A DNA stretch of 37,191 bases from Gammaproteobacteria bacterium (GCA_030595185.1 JAUVDT010000010.1:1-37191); one strand, 5' to 3'; numbered from the stretch's first letter, positions 19,800 to 28,835 are shown. Notes: generated by a model from the letters alone, not told the origin. Numbers and translations: made by a program.

Positions 19800-20378
19800 T
19801 CAAAAACTAAGACGAATTCCAATATGAGATGAGTTATCAATCTTATATTCATTCAAGGCATCATCTTGTAATGTAACTGTTTTATAACCAATATAAGCCC
19901 TGGCACTAGGAGACACTTCCAGCTCTAAAGCAAAACGCGCCTCAGAAAAACTGCTTGTATCACCAAAGCCTGTAATAGTCGGTACAGTATATGCTTCAAC
20001 TAATATGGCAACTGGTGTTGATGAAGAAAACACATAACGCAATAGTCCACCAATACCCAGACCACCGCCCTGAACATCTGCAGCATCAACATCCACGAAA
20101 AAAGCTTTCACACCCACGCCAAACTGCAATGCACGTTTACTGCCAGCGCCATTTCCACTGATTAAAAATGAACCTGACAACATCACATCATCTGTTTCAT
20201 TAAAATAATAACCCCAGGCCACATCTGAACCACCATAACCAAAGGTAGATGATTTGTATAAATAGAGCACTTCGGCCGATTCATTTGCCACTCTAAATTC
20301 AAAGCCTTTTGCACTGCTCTGGAAGCTAGCAAGCATCATGAATAATACTGATATCACTAATGTATAAGTTGAACGCAT
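19800..20378 (-). CDS. YfaZ-like outer membrane protein
   Basis: Signal peptide MRSTYTLVISVLFMMLASFQSSAKG, GGGLGIGGLLRYVFSS, alternating beta pattern ending in F (GIRLSF). Confidence 0.65.
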   Translation of the reverse strand: MRSTYTLVISVLFMMLASFQSSAKGFEFRVANESAEVLYLYKSSTFGYGGSDVAWGYYFNETDDVMLSGSFLISGNGAGSKRALQFGVGVKAFFVDVDAADVQGGGLGIGGLLRYVFSSSTPVAILVEAYTVPTITGFGDTSSFSEARFALELEVSPSARAYIGYKTVTLQDDALNEYKIDNSSHIGIRLSF

Positions 20379-20393
20379 ATAATATTTTCCCAT

Positions 20394-20439
20394 AAAAAAA
20401 CGCCGAATATGAGGCGATTATACCCCAGAATCCGGCGTT
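20394..20439 (-). terminator. Rho-independent-type terminator downstream of the soeC-like gene
   Basis: Minus-strand AACGCCG ... CGGCGTTTTTTT; 7-bp stem, long loop, T-run. Confidence 0.6.
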
Positions 20440-20469
20440 GGATAATCTGTTAACTAAATCTGTGAAAAA

Positions 20470-21453
20470 TTACACAGTTTGGTAGTACAGATTTTGCGGA
20501 TGATTCGCTTGAGCAAAGAAGTACCAACGCTCAAAAATCAAGCCTGCATATTGAACAACAAAAGCAGCAACCAATAGACCACTGTCTGCTGTGTCTAAAC
20601 CCATTGCTAATAAGATCACAGGAATTGGGAATACCAATACCATGAAAATGTATTTAACAGATTTCAAAAAGGCTTTCGTTTTTCCGTGGAAGTACTCACG
20701 TGTATTGTAAGAACCACCCTGCATACCCATCGCTTTTTGCTGAATTTGCGGATGGCGAATACCAATCGCAGATTGCATTGACGATTTATGCTTGATACGA
20801 GAATTACGGAACAAAGACGCTAAGCGAGTCAGTAAAACAAGAACCGTTAAGATAATTGCCCAAACCGTGAAGAACTTAGTCATGTCTGCCGCATCATAAA
20901 AACTACTGAACGCCGCAGCCAGGGTGAAACCTGATGCAGTACCGAACAAAGCGTAATTAATAATCGTAAATGGCGTTGCCCATTCTTGCAAAAACTTAAT
21001 GCAAGCGTAGATCATGCCCGTGCAAACAAACAATATAAATGCTGCAATCGCACCAATACTACCGGCAACTAACAAGCTATAACTGAAGTTATTACCTGTC
21101 GCACTGCTGTAGATAATGCCGTCTAAACCAAACCAGTGCATCACACCGTAAATGGTAATCATCAGCATCATAAATGGTAATGCGATAACTTCACGAGATA
21201 ACCATGAAGTACGCCATTTAGTTGCCGAACGCCAGGCGCGTTCTGGATGACCTAAGTGAAAGACAGATGCGATCAAACCACCCATCATTAAAATAAGTGC
21301 AAACAAACTACCTAACCCAAAAAAGTTAGTGTCTGACATTGAAGGCAATAAATTCAGTTCAGTATAAGCCTGAGCTGAAAAAAGAGCCAAAAACAAACCC
21401 TGACCAGCACCGATCAAAGTCGTTAAAAATATTACTGAAAACGCAGGATGCAT
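20470..21453 (-). CDS. soeC: DmsC/NrfD-type molybdoenzyme membrane anchor subunit (SoeC-like)
   Basis: Polytopic membrane protein, HPAFSVIFLTTLIGAGQGLFLAL, FHLGHPERAWRSATKWRTSWLSREVIALPFM. AGGAG Shine-Dalgarno precedes the ATG at 21453. Confidence 0.75.
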   Translation of the reverse strand: MHPAFSVIFLTTLIGAGQGLFLALFSAQAYTELNLLPSMSDTNFFGLGSLFALILMMGGLIASVFHLGHPERAWRSATKWRTSWLSREVIALPFMMLMITIYGVMHWFGLDGIIYSSATGNNFSYSLLVAGSIGAIAAFILFVCTGMIYACIKFLQEWATPFTIINYALFGTASGFTLAAAFSSFYDAADMTKFFTVWAIILTVLVLLTRLASLFRNSRIKHKSSMQSAIGIRHPQIQQKAMGMQGGSYNTREYFHGKTKAFLKSVKYIFMVLVFPIPVILLAMGLDTADSGLLVAAFVVQYAGLIFERWYFFAQANHPQNLYYQTV

Positions 21454-21562
21454 AGCATTACTCCTGAGATTAAAAATTATGTTGGCCATTTATATTTAAA
21501 CAAACAATCCAACTACTATTTATTTTAGCTTCTTCATTCTCATTATTATGAGATTTAAAGTA

Positions 21563-21617
21563 AGGGGAAGTTTTTAAATCGCTTCCCCTCACCCTAGCCC
21601 TCTCCCAAAGGAGAGGG
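21563..21617. repeat. Two adjacent short palindromes (REP-like) upstream of soeC
   Basis: AGGGGAAG/CTTCCCCT (21563-21570/21582-21589) and CCCTCTCC-CAAA-GGAGAGGG (21598-21617). Confidence 0.6.
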
Positions 21618-21741
21618 GACTAAGTCAAAAACTAAAACTTAAATCTTGAAACCATTTACCAAACTTTCTAGAACGAAGGATCAACTCTCAAAAACTGTCT
21701 CAAAGAAACTACCTCTAAGAGGCCATCTCTAAGAAACGAGA

Positions 21742-21900
21742 GATTTTGTTCGCGAGCAAGGCGCGGGAATAGTTTGAGCGCGGAGCGTACACGTAGGCAG
21801 CTCTCACACATCCCTGTGTTTCACTGCACCTGAACATCCCTGTTCAATGTACGTGAGCACTCAAACTATTTCTGCAACGCCGCTCCCGGACAAAAGATCC
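21742..21900. repeat. Long imperfect inverted repeat enclosing two GGGA-loop hairpins, soeB-soeC intergenic
   Basis: TTTTGT..GAGC paired with GCTC..ACAAAA; AATAGTTTGAG (21768-21778) paired with CTCAAACTATT (21860-21870); inner hairpins ACACA-TCCC-TGTGT (21806-21819) and TGAACA-TCCC-TGTTCA (21831-21846). Confidence 0.7.
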
Positions 21901-21907
21901 ATTTCGA

Positions 21908-22633
21908 CTACCAGCTGGTTGAATCATCCAGAGTCGGAACATCCAATGGTTCAACTGAATGTTCTTTGTTTAGTGGGTTGTCCGCACGCTGCAACTCATC
22001 TTCATGATAATGCACTTTCGTCTTACGACGTGGCAAGTAATGATTCGATGGATTCGTTCCCCACTCAGGCATCAACTGGTAACCCGCGTTATCGCGAATT
22101 GCTTCTGATACTTCTGACTCTGGATCATGTACGTCACCAAACAAACGTGCGCTTGTTGGGCAAGCCATAACACAGGCTGGTTTACGTTCATTTTCTGGTA
22201 AAGATTCGTCATAAATACGATCCACACACAAAGTACATTTTTTCATGACTTTCTGATGTTCGTCGAATTCACGCGCACCGTATGGGCAAGCCCATGAGCA
22301 GTATTTACAACCGATACATTTGTCGTAATTTACTAATACGATACCGTCTTCATCACGCTTGAAGCTTGCACCTGTTGGGCAAACTGGAACACAAGGCGCA
22401 TCTTCACAATGTAGGCAAGACTTAGGAAAGTGCAGTGTTTCCGTTTTAGGGAAAGTACCAATTTCATAAGTTTGTACACGGTTAAAGAAAGTACCTGTTG
22501 GGTCTTTGCTGTACGGATTTTCATCCGTCATAGCACCAGCAGGGCCTGACGTGTTCCATTCTTTACATGAAGTTACACACGCGTGACAACCTACACAAAC
22601 ATTTAAATCAATAACAAGGGCTAACTGTGTCAT
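21908..22633 (-). CDS. soeB: 4Fe-4S ferredoxin subunit of molybdoenzyme (DmsB-type, SoeB-like)
   Basis: CVGCHACVTSCKEWN, CLHCEDAPCVPVCPTGAS, CIGCKYCSWACPYGARE, CTLCVDRI...CVMACP: four cysteine clusters. Confidence 0.85.
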   Translation of the reverse strand: MTQLALVIDLNVCVGCHACVTSCKEWNTSGPAGAMTDENPYSKDPTGTFFNRVQTYEIGTFPKTETLHFPKSCLHCEDAPCVPVCPTGASFKRDEDGIVLVNYDKCIGCKYCSWACPYGAREFDEHQKVMKKCTLCVDRIYDESLPENERKPACVMACPTSARLFGDVHDPESEVSEAIRDNAGYQLMPEWGTNPSNHYLPRRKTKVHYHEDELQRADNPLNKEHSVEPLDVPTLDDSTSW

Positions 22634-25534
22634 TTATTTAGCTCCTTTTTTAGCAAATTTTCCGGCGAAGTATCGAACGATCGAACGACGTTTTTCCATG
22701 CCCGGGAATAATGGCAATGTGTCAAATGTCGGGAAAGTTTCTTTTGGCTCGTCATCTTCTGCTTTATATACACGTACACGTACATCGTACCAACCCGCCT
22801 GACCTGTAATCGGGTCAGAGTTTGATACGTGTTCGCCACATTCATTTTTCGGTAGTTCTTCTGAGATCAGGTGATTCAGTAAGAAACCTTTATTTGATTC
22901 GTTGGCACTCTTATCCAGATTCCACGCACCACTAGCCTTACCGATTGAGTTCCAGGTCCAGATTGTTCCTGGCTCAACAGCTTCTGAATAACGCGCTAAA
23001 CAACGCACTTTACCGTGCATTGATTCAGCCCACATCCAGCCACCGTCTTCAATACCCTGCGCTTGTGCAGTTGAAGGGTGAATGTGCATGTAGTTATGCG
23101 TATGGATCTGACGTAACCAGGCGTTCTGCGAATCCCACGAATGGTACATCGCCATTGGACGTTGAGTTAGGGCATTTAATGGATATTTATGTTTATCCGT
23201 TAATTGCGACTCTAACGTCTCGCTGTAGAACGGTAGCGGATCAAAGTGCTCTCTTACGCGTTCACGCAAATGCTCTGGTGGTTGTTTACCTTTACGTTTG
23301 CCTTCTGCTGCTAAACGGAACTGCTGCAATACTTCAGAATAAATGTGAACATTTATCGGTTCTGCATAACGCGTTAAACTGTGATCTTGTGCCCAGGTTA
23401 AGTAACCTTTATTCCAGTTACGCATGTACTGGTAAGACTTCGGCAGGTGATGATGATAAACGCAATCGTTCTTCTCATACATTTCCCACTGACTTGGGTT
23501 CGGCTCACCTTTCATGAACTTCTCGCCGCCTTTACCACGCCAGCCAGATAAGAAACCGATACCAGAACCTGGTGCTGTTTCAAAGTTCACAACGAAATCA
23601 GGATAGTCACGGTATTTACGTGAACCATCTTTGTTAGTAAACGCCGGTAAACCTAAACGCGAACCTAACTCAATAATTACTTCCTGGAATGGTTTGCAAT
23701 CACCTTTTGGTGGTACAACCGGAATACGTACTGAATCAACCGGGCCTTCAAATTCTGAGATCGGACGATCAAGCATCGACATTACATCGTGACGCTCAAG
23801 GTAAGTTGTATCTGGTAGAACCAAGTCAGCAAACGCAACCGTTTCAGATTGGAACGCATCACAAACGATTAAGAATGGAATCTTGAATTCACCGTTCTCT
23901 TCTTTGTCGTTCAACATCTTACGCACTTCAGACGTATTCATGCTTGAGTTCCAGGCCATGTTCGCCATGAAGATCATCAGTGTATCAATTTTGTACGGGT
24001 CGCCGCGCCATGCGTTAGTGATCGCATTGTGCATTAAGCCGTGAGCCGATAATGGGAATTCCCATGAAAACGCTTTATCGATACGAACCGGTTCATTGTT
24101 TTCATCAACAAACAAATCATCTGGACTTGCTGGCCAACCCAAAGGCATACCATTTAATGGTGTGTTTGGCTTAACATCGTCCGGGCTGTTTGGCGGCTTC
24201 GCGCAAGGCGGAATAGGACGAGGGAATGGCGCTTTATGGCGGAAACCACCTGGGCGGTCAATCGTACCTAACAATGTCATTACTATAGATAATGAACGAA
24301 TCGTTTGGAAACCGTTAGAGTGAGCTGCCAAACCACGCATTGCGTGGAAAGAAACAGGATTACCCGTTACGGTGTCATGGTCATTGCCCCAAACATCAGT
24401 CCAGGCGATCGGTAACTCAATTTTCTCATCACGAGCCACAATACCCATTTCATGCGCAAGGCGTGTAATGGTTTCAGCAGGAATACCTGTGATCGCCGCA
24501 GCCCATTCTGGCGTGTACTCTTCAACGCGTTCTTTCAATAACTGCATTGAAGACTTAACAGCCGTACCATTCTCTAATGTGTAAGAACCTAACAGGAACG
24601 GATCAGCACCTTTAGTGTGTGTGATAACCGGCTTGTTCTCGTTACGATCCCACCACAGTTTATTCTCAGGATCGAAGCAGCCTTCGCCAACTTCCAGTTC
24701 CTTGTTACGAATAAACATACCAAATTCATCGCTGTCTGGATCCTGGTTTACAAGTTCCGCAGCATTGGTGTATTGAACAAGGAACTCACGGTCATACAAA
24801 CCTTGAGCAATCAAAACATTGGTGATGGCTAGTAATAACGCACCATCAGTACCTGGCTTGATTGGAACCCACTCATCAGCAATCGCAGAGTAACCAGTAC
24901 GAACAGGGTTTACAGAGATGAAACGACCACCATTGCGCTTGAATTTAGACAAGGCAATTTTCATTGGATTTGAGTGATGATCTTCCGCTGTACCAATCAT
25001 TATGAACAGACGTGAACGCTCTAGATCTGGACCACCGAATTCCCAGAAAGAACCACCGATGGTGTAGATCATGCCGGTTGCCATGTTCACAGAACAGAAA
25101 CCACCGTGTGCCGCGTAGTTAGGTGTTCCAAACTGTTTAGCAAACATACCCGTTAGAGCCTGCATTTGGTCACGACCTGTGAACAATGCAAATTTCTTAG
25201 GATCTGTGCCGCGTAAATGACGTAGACGTTCTTCCATTACATCGAAAGCTTTGTCCCAGCTGATTTCTTCAAAATCACCAGCTCCACGTTCCGCGCCTTC
25301 TTTACGCATTAATGGCTTAGTTAAACGTGCAGGAGAATATTGCTTCATGATGCCCGAAGCACCTTTCGCACAGATTACACCTTTGTTTAATGGATGATCC
25401 GGATTACCCTGGATATAACGAACTTCGTTATCGCGCAAAGTAACTCGGATACCACAACGACAGGCACACATGTAACAGGTAGTGTTCTTTACCTCTGTGC
25501 GACCGTCACCAGCATTAGCAGTTGTCGTATTCAT
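22634..25534 (-). CDS. soeA: Molybdopterin oxidoreductase catalytic subunit (SoeA-like sulfite dehydrogenase candidate)
   Basis: N-terminal CYMCACRCGIRVTL...GVICAKG Fe-S motif, GGSFWEFGGPDLERSRLFIMIGTAEDHHSNP, PDTTYLERHDVMS. Operon with DmsB- and DmsC-type subunits. Subfamily assignment is by recall only. Confidence 0.7.
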   Translation of the reverse strand: MNTTTANAGDGRTEVKNTTCYMCACRCGIRVTLRDNEVRYIQGNPDHPLNKGVICAKGASGIMKQYSPARLTKPLMRKEGAERGAGDFEEISWDKAFDVMEERLRHLRGTDPKKFALFTGRDQMQALTGMFAKQFGTPNYAAHGGFCSVNMATGMIYTIGGSFWEFGGPDLERSRLFIMIGTAEDHHSNPMKIALSKFKRNGGRFISVNPVRTGYSAIADEWVPIKPGTDGALLLAITNVLIAQGLYDREFLVQYTNAAELVNQDPDSDEFGMFIRNKELEVGEGCFDPENKLWWDRNENKPVITHTKGADPFLLGSYTLENGTAVKSSMQLLKERVEEYTPEWAAAITGIPAETITRLAHEMGIVARDEKIELPIAWTDVWGNDHDTVTGNPVSFHAMRGLAAHSNGFQTIRSLSIVMTLLGTIDRPGGFRHKAPFPRPIPPCAKPPNSPDDVKPNTPLNGMPLGWPASPDDLFVDENNEPVRIDKAFSWEFPLSAHGLMHNAITNAWRGDPYKIDTLMIFMANMAWNSSMNTSEVRKMLNDKEENGEFKIPFLIVCDAFQSETVAFADLVLPDTTYLERHDVMSMLDRPISEFEGPVDSVRIPVVPPKGDCKPFQEVIIELGSRLGLPAFTNKDGSRKYRDYPDFVVNFETAPGSGIGFLSGWRGKGGEKFMKGEPNPSQWEMYEKNDCVYHHHLPKSYQYMRNWNKGYLTWAQDHSLTRYAEPINVHIYSEVLQQFRLAAEGKRKGKQPPEHLRERVREHFDPLPFYSETLESQLTDKHKYPLNALTQRPMAMYHSWDSQNAWLRQIHTHNYMHIHPSTAQAQGIEDGGWMWAESMHGKVRCLARYSEAVEPGTIWTWNSIGKASGAWNLDKSANESNKGFLLNHLISEELPKNECGEHVSNSDPITGQAGWYDVRVRVYKAEDDEPKETFPTFDTLPLFPGMEKRRSIVRYFAGKFAKKGAK

Positions 25535-25945
25535 ATAATATCAATACCTATTGGGTCTTTTTTAGGGGGGCGAACCAGCCACCTCGTCGTTAACGACAAG
25601 CTAACTAGAATCGGTAGCCGCTATATAAGGGAGTATGGAGTATAGACAATCTATACAAAAAGCCCTTTATACAGCCCGCCAATACCGACTTTTTTAAAAA
25701 TCTTTAATGTTTTTCAGACGAGCGTCATCGCCCAGACTGAAAAATTCAGCCGTGCAGTCTGCCTGCAACCGAAGCAACAATCAAAATAGAATTTTTAATC
25801 GTTCGATAAGTAGTATTTATGTATATAAGAATTTGTTAATTTAAGAGCATTAGAATATACACTTACTCTTAATTTCGATTGAAAATTAAGCTAAACTTGA
25901 AACATATCAATCTTCGCGTGGTCAATAGGTCTATACTTATCGACA

Positions 25946-26932
25946 ATGATTATGAATAAGCTCTCTGATAAATTTGGCCGACACATAGAATATCTGCGAC
26001 TTTCCGTCACCGATCGTTGCGACCTGCGCTGTACATACTGCATGCCTAAAGGCTTCAATGATTTTGAAGATGCTGACAACTTACTCAGCTTCGATGAAAT
26101 AGAGCGTGTTATTAAAGCCTTTACAGAAATGGGCACCAAACGTATTCGATTAACCGGTGGTGAACCACTGGTACGCAAAGGCATCGATGAGCTAGCCCAT
26201 CGACTGGCCGCTTTACCTGGTCTTGAAGATTTATCACTCAGCACCAACGCCACTCGCATGAGTAAATACGCTACCGATTTAAAAGCCGCTGGCATTCAAC
26301 GATTAAATGTTAGCCTCGATACATTAGACGCCGACAAATTCAAACAGCTAACGAGCGGCAAATTATCGAAAGTCATCGATGGTTTAATGGCGGCTAAAGA
26401 AGCTGGCTTCAAACCTATCAAAATTAATATGGTGGTCATGAAAGGCGTTAATGATATGGACGTTGAGGACATGCTCAATTTTTGTATTGAGCACGGCTTC
26501 ACTTTACGCTTTATCGAAACCATGCCTTTAGGTGATACAGGTCGTAATGCACAAGACCAGTACATTGATTTAAAAATAATCAAACAAAGACTGGCAGAAA
26601 AATTCGATTTAATTCCCGGCGTTATGCCTGGTGGCGGCCCGGCTCGATATATGAACGTAGCCGACACTGATATCAATATTGGTTTCATCACACCAATTTC
26701 CCAGCACTTTTGCGATACCTGCAACCGAGTTCGCTTATCGGCTGATGGCACCATCTATACTTGTCTGGGCCAGGAGCATCATTTAGCACTGCGCCCATTA
26801 TTGCGTGCTGGCTGTACAGATGAAGAATTGAAAGAAGCTATTCAAACTGCGGTTGATTTAAAACCAGAAAAACATGAGTTTAATGAGAAGCCGGAAAAGC
26901 TGGTTAGATTTATGTCTATGACGGGGGGCTAG
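25946..26932 (+). CDS. moaA: GTP 3',8-cyclase MoaA (molybdenum cofactor biosynthesis)
   Basis: Radical-SAM LSVTDRCDLRCTYCMPKG, IRLTGGEPLVRKG, second cluster FCDTCNRVRLSADGTIYTCLG, C-terminal GG. Confidence 0.96.
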   Translation: MIMNKLSDKFGRHIEYLRLSVTDRCDLRCTYCMPKGFNDFEDADNLLSFDEIERVIKAFTEMGTKRIRLTGGEPLVRKGIDELAHRLAALPGLEDLSLSTNATRMSKYATDLKAAGIQRLNVSLDTLDADKFKQLTSGKLSKVIDGLMAAKEAGFKPIKINMVVMKGVNDMDVEDMLNFCIEHGFTLRFIETMPLGDTGRNAQDQYIDLKIIKQRLAEKFDLIPGVMPGGGPARYMNVADTDINIGFITPISQHFCDTCNRVRLSADGTIYTCLGQEHHLALRPLLRAGCTDEELKEAIQTAVDLKPEKHEFNEKPEKLVRFMSMTGG

Positions 26933-26949
26933 CGAAGCTAGCCAGTCAT

Positions 26950-27022
26950 AAGTCGAAAGTCTTTAGTCTAAAATCAAAAGCATGAGACTATAAACTTACG
27001 ACCACCGACTTACGACTTTTTT
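26950..27022 (+). terminator. Nested inverted repeat followed by a T-run, downstream of moaA
   Basis: AAGTCGAAAGTC (26950-26961) vs GACTTACGACTT (27007-27018), 11/12 paired, then TTTT; inner TAGTCT/AGACTA (26964-26969/26985-26990). Confidence 0.5.
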
Positions 27023-27025
27023 CTT

Positions 27026-27856
27026 ATGGCAAAGACAACAATAGACACTTGGAACCCAGAGTTCTTAAAACTCTCACCTATTTTTGAATCCATTCAAGAA
27101 GTCGCATTACCATTAACCCAGCTGGAACAATGGCCAACACTGGAACAGTTTTCTAGTGAATTCACAAAACGTAATATCCAGTCTCACAACAACATTCAAA
27201 TCAAGCCTGTCGAGCAAGGTGATACACCTGAAAAATTCGATGACCAATACGAATCAAGAATTTATCTAAAAGGCGAATTACAAACCCGTCTGAAAAACTG
27301 GCACGACTTCTTTAACGCCTCAGCCTGGTTACAGTTCCCAAAAATTAAATCAGCACTCAATGCATTGCACTTTGAGAACTCAATAAATAGAGAAGCCGGT
27401 ACTAACAGAAGCCCTTTAGAAAATGCGATAGCCTTATTTGATGAATGCGGTGCCGTTATTGTTGTCGATAATAAAAAGTATTTAGACCTGATCCAAAACC
27501 ATGAATGGAAAGAATTGTTTTGGAACAACAAGAAAGAATTCACTCAACATATTCAGTGCTACGTCTTTGGTCATGCTATGCATGAAAAAGCACTCACCCC
27601 CTATCTGGGAATGACCACGCATACCATCATTCTCACACGTGACAGCAATTTCTTTCAAAAAAGCCATCAGGAACAACTACAAGACATTGACCAAACCATT
27701 GCAAGTATATGGCTTGAAAAGAAAATAGAAAAAACAAAAGATCTACAACCGTTCCCTTTACTAGGCGTACCGAGATGGTGGAATGAGCAACAGGATGAAA
27801 CTTTTTATAACAACAAAGATTACTTCAGACCGCTAAGAAATAAAAAACTTGCATAG
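27026..27856 (+). CDS. DUF3025 domain-containing protein
   Basis: WHDFFNASAWLQFPKIKSALNALH, NRSPLENAIALFDECGAVIV, FGHAMHEKALTPYLGMTTHTIIL. Confidence 0.8.
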   Translation: MAKTTIDTWNPEFLKLSPIFESIQEVALPLTQLEQWPTLEQFSSEFTKRNIQSHNNIQIKPVEQGDTPEKFDDQYESRIYLKGELQTRLKNWHDFFNASAWLQFPKIKSALNALHFENSINREAGTNRSPLENAIALFDECGAVIVVDNKKYLDLIQNHEWKELFWNNKKEFTQHIQCYVFGHAMHEKALTPYLGMTTHTIILTRDSNFFQKSHQEQLQDIDQTIASIWLEKKIEKTKDLQPFPLLGVPRWWNEQQDETFYNNKDYFRPLRNKKLA

Positions 27857-27920
27857 AATGCTTCTAATACAGGCTATCAAATTATCTGGTTATAGATTCA
27901 ACTTAAGCCAATAATTTTTT

Positions 27921-28601
27921 TCACAAAACAAAACTATAACCAAATACCATAGAAAAATCCGAAATGGTATAGTCGAAATTGCCCGAAGTCACATCCGGCC
28001 CACTACTAACTATTCGTAAAAACCAGTCATTGTGCTGATACTCTAGAAATATTGCGATAGAAATATCGAAGTCATTTACATCCACGTCATAAATCTGGTT
28101 ATCTGTTTCCGTAAACTGAATATCACCGATTGCATCTAAATAACCAATACCGATACCCAGCCCCACCAACAATGCATCTTTTTTCCTGGCTCTAATCGAA
28201 TCAAAATAGTTATAAAAAACAACTGGAGTTACCGAAAAATAATTACCATCAACACCGGTACCAAGATCTACCTCAACACTTTGATTATTAATAAGCTGGG
28301 AATTCATTTCGAATTTTGAATAGGCATACTCAATGTAATAGCCAAACCGGCTATTACCTGAAAAGAACTTATATGGACTGTTTAATGACAGACTGTATGT
28401 AAAATACTCCCCCTCTGTCAATGTCCCGTTTGAATTAATAGATCCGGTATCATAAACATCGAGATCCAACGATTTCAATGCGACACCAATATTTACCGAA
28501 TAGTTATTACCATCTGACAGTTCTTCGCTATTAACCTTAAAGGTTAAAGATACCAAAATAATAAAAATAATAAAAACACTCTTAACATCTATTATTTTCA
28601 T
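27921..28601 (-). CDS. Predicted outer-membrane beta-barrel protein, function unknown
   Basis: N-terminal signal-like segment VFIIFIILVSLTFKVNSEE and alternating aromatic beta-strand pattern through the C-terminus. Confidence 0.6.
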   Translation of the reverse strand: MKIIDVKSVFIIFIILVSLTFKVNSEELSDGNNYSVNIGVALKSLDLDVYDTGSINSNGTLTEGEYFTYSLSLNSPYKFFSGNSRFGYYIEYAYSKFEMNSQLINNQSVEVDLGTGVDGNYFSVTPVVFYNYFDSIRARKKDALLVGLGIGIGYLDAIGDIQFTETDNQIYDVDVNDFDISIAIFLEYQHNDWFLRIVSSGPDVTSGNFDYTISDFSMVFGYSFVL

Positions 28602-28835
28602 AGCGGCACACCTTTAGCTTAAGTACTTTAAAGTTTAGTAGAAAATCATTTAAACTTAAAGAAAACACATCCATGTGTTCAAAAGATGACAACTCAACTA
28701 GTATTGAGGTTTATTAACCACATCAACACTATAGATCAGCACTATAAGCCCCGCATCACCCATATGGTGTAAATCTATACAATAAAATAGATTTATTTTT
28801 CAACCACCTTCTGAATTCATTAATATTAGTGAATA

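Noticed and set aside
22945-23517. 190-aa plus-strand ORF antisense to soeA
   Set aside because: Lies entirely within a well-supported molybdoenzyme gene, has a low-complexity composition and matches no recognisable family; treated as a shadow ORF.
25891-26754. Two minus-strand ORFs (134 and 152 aa) antisense to moaA
   Set aside because: Overlap a confident MoaA CDS and show no motif or plausible protein composition.
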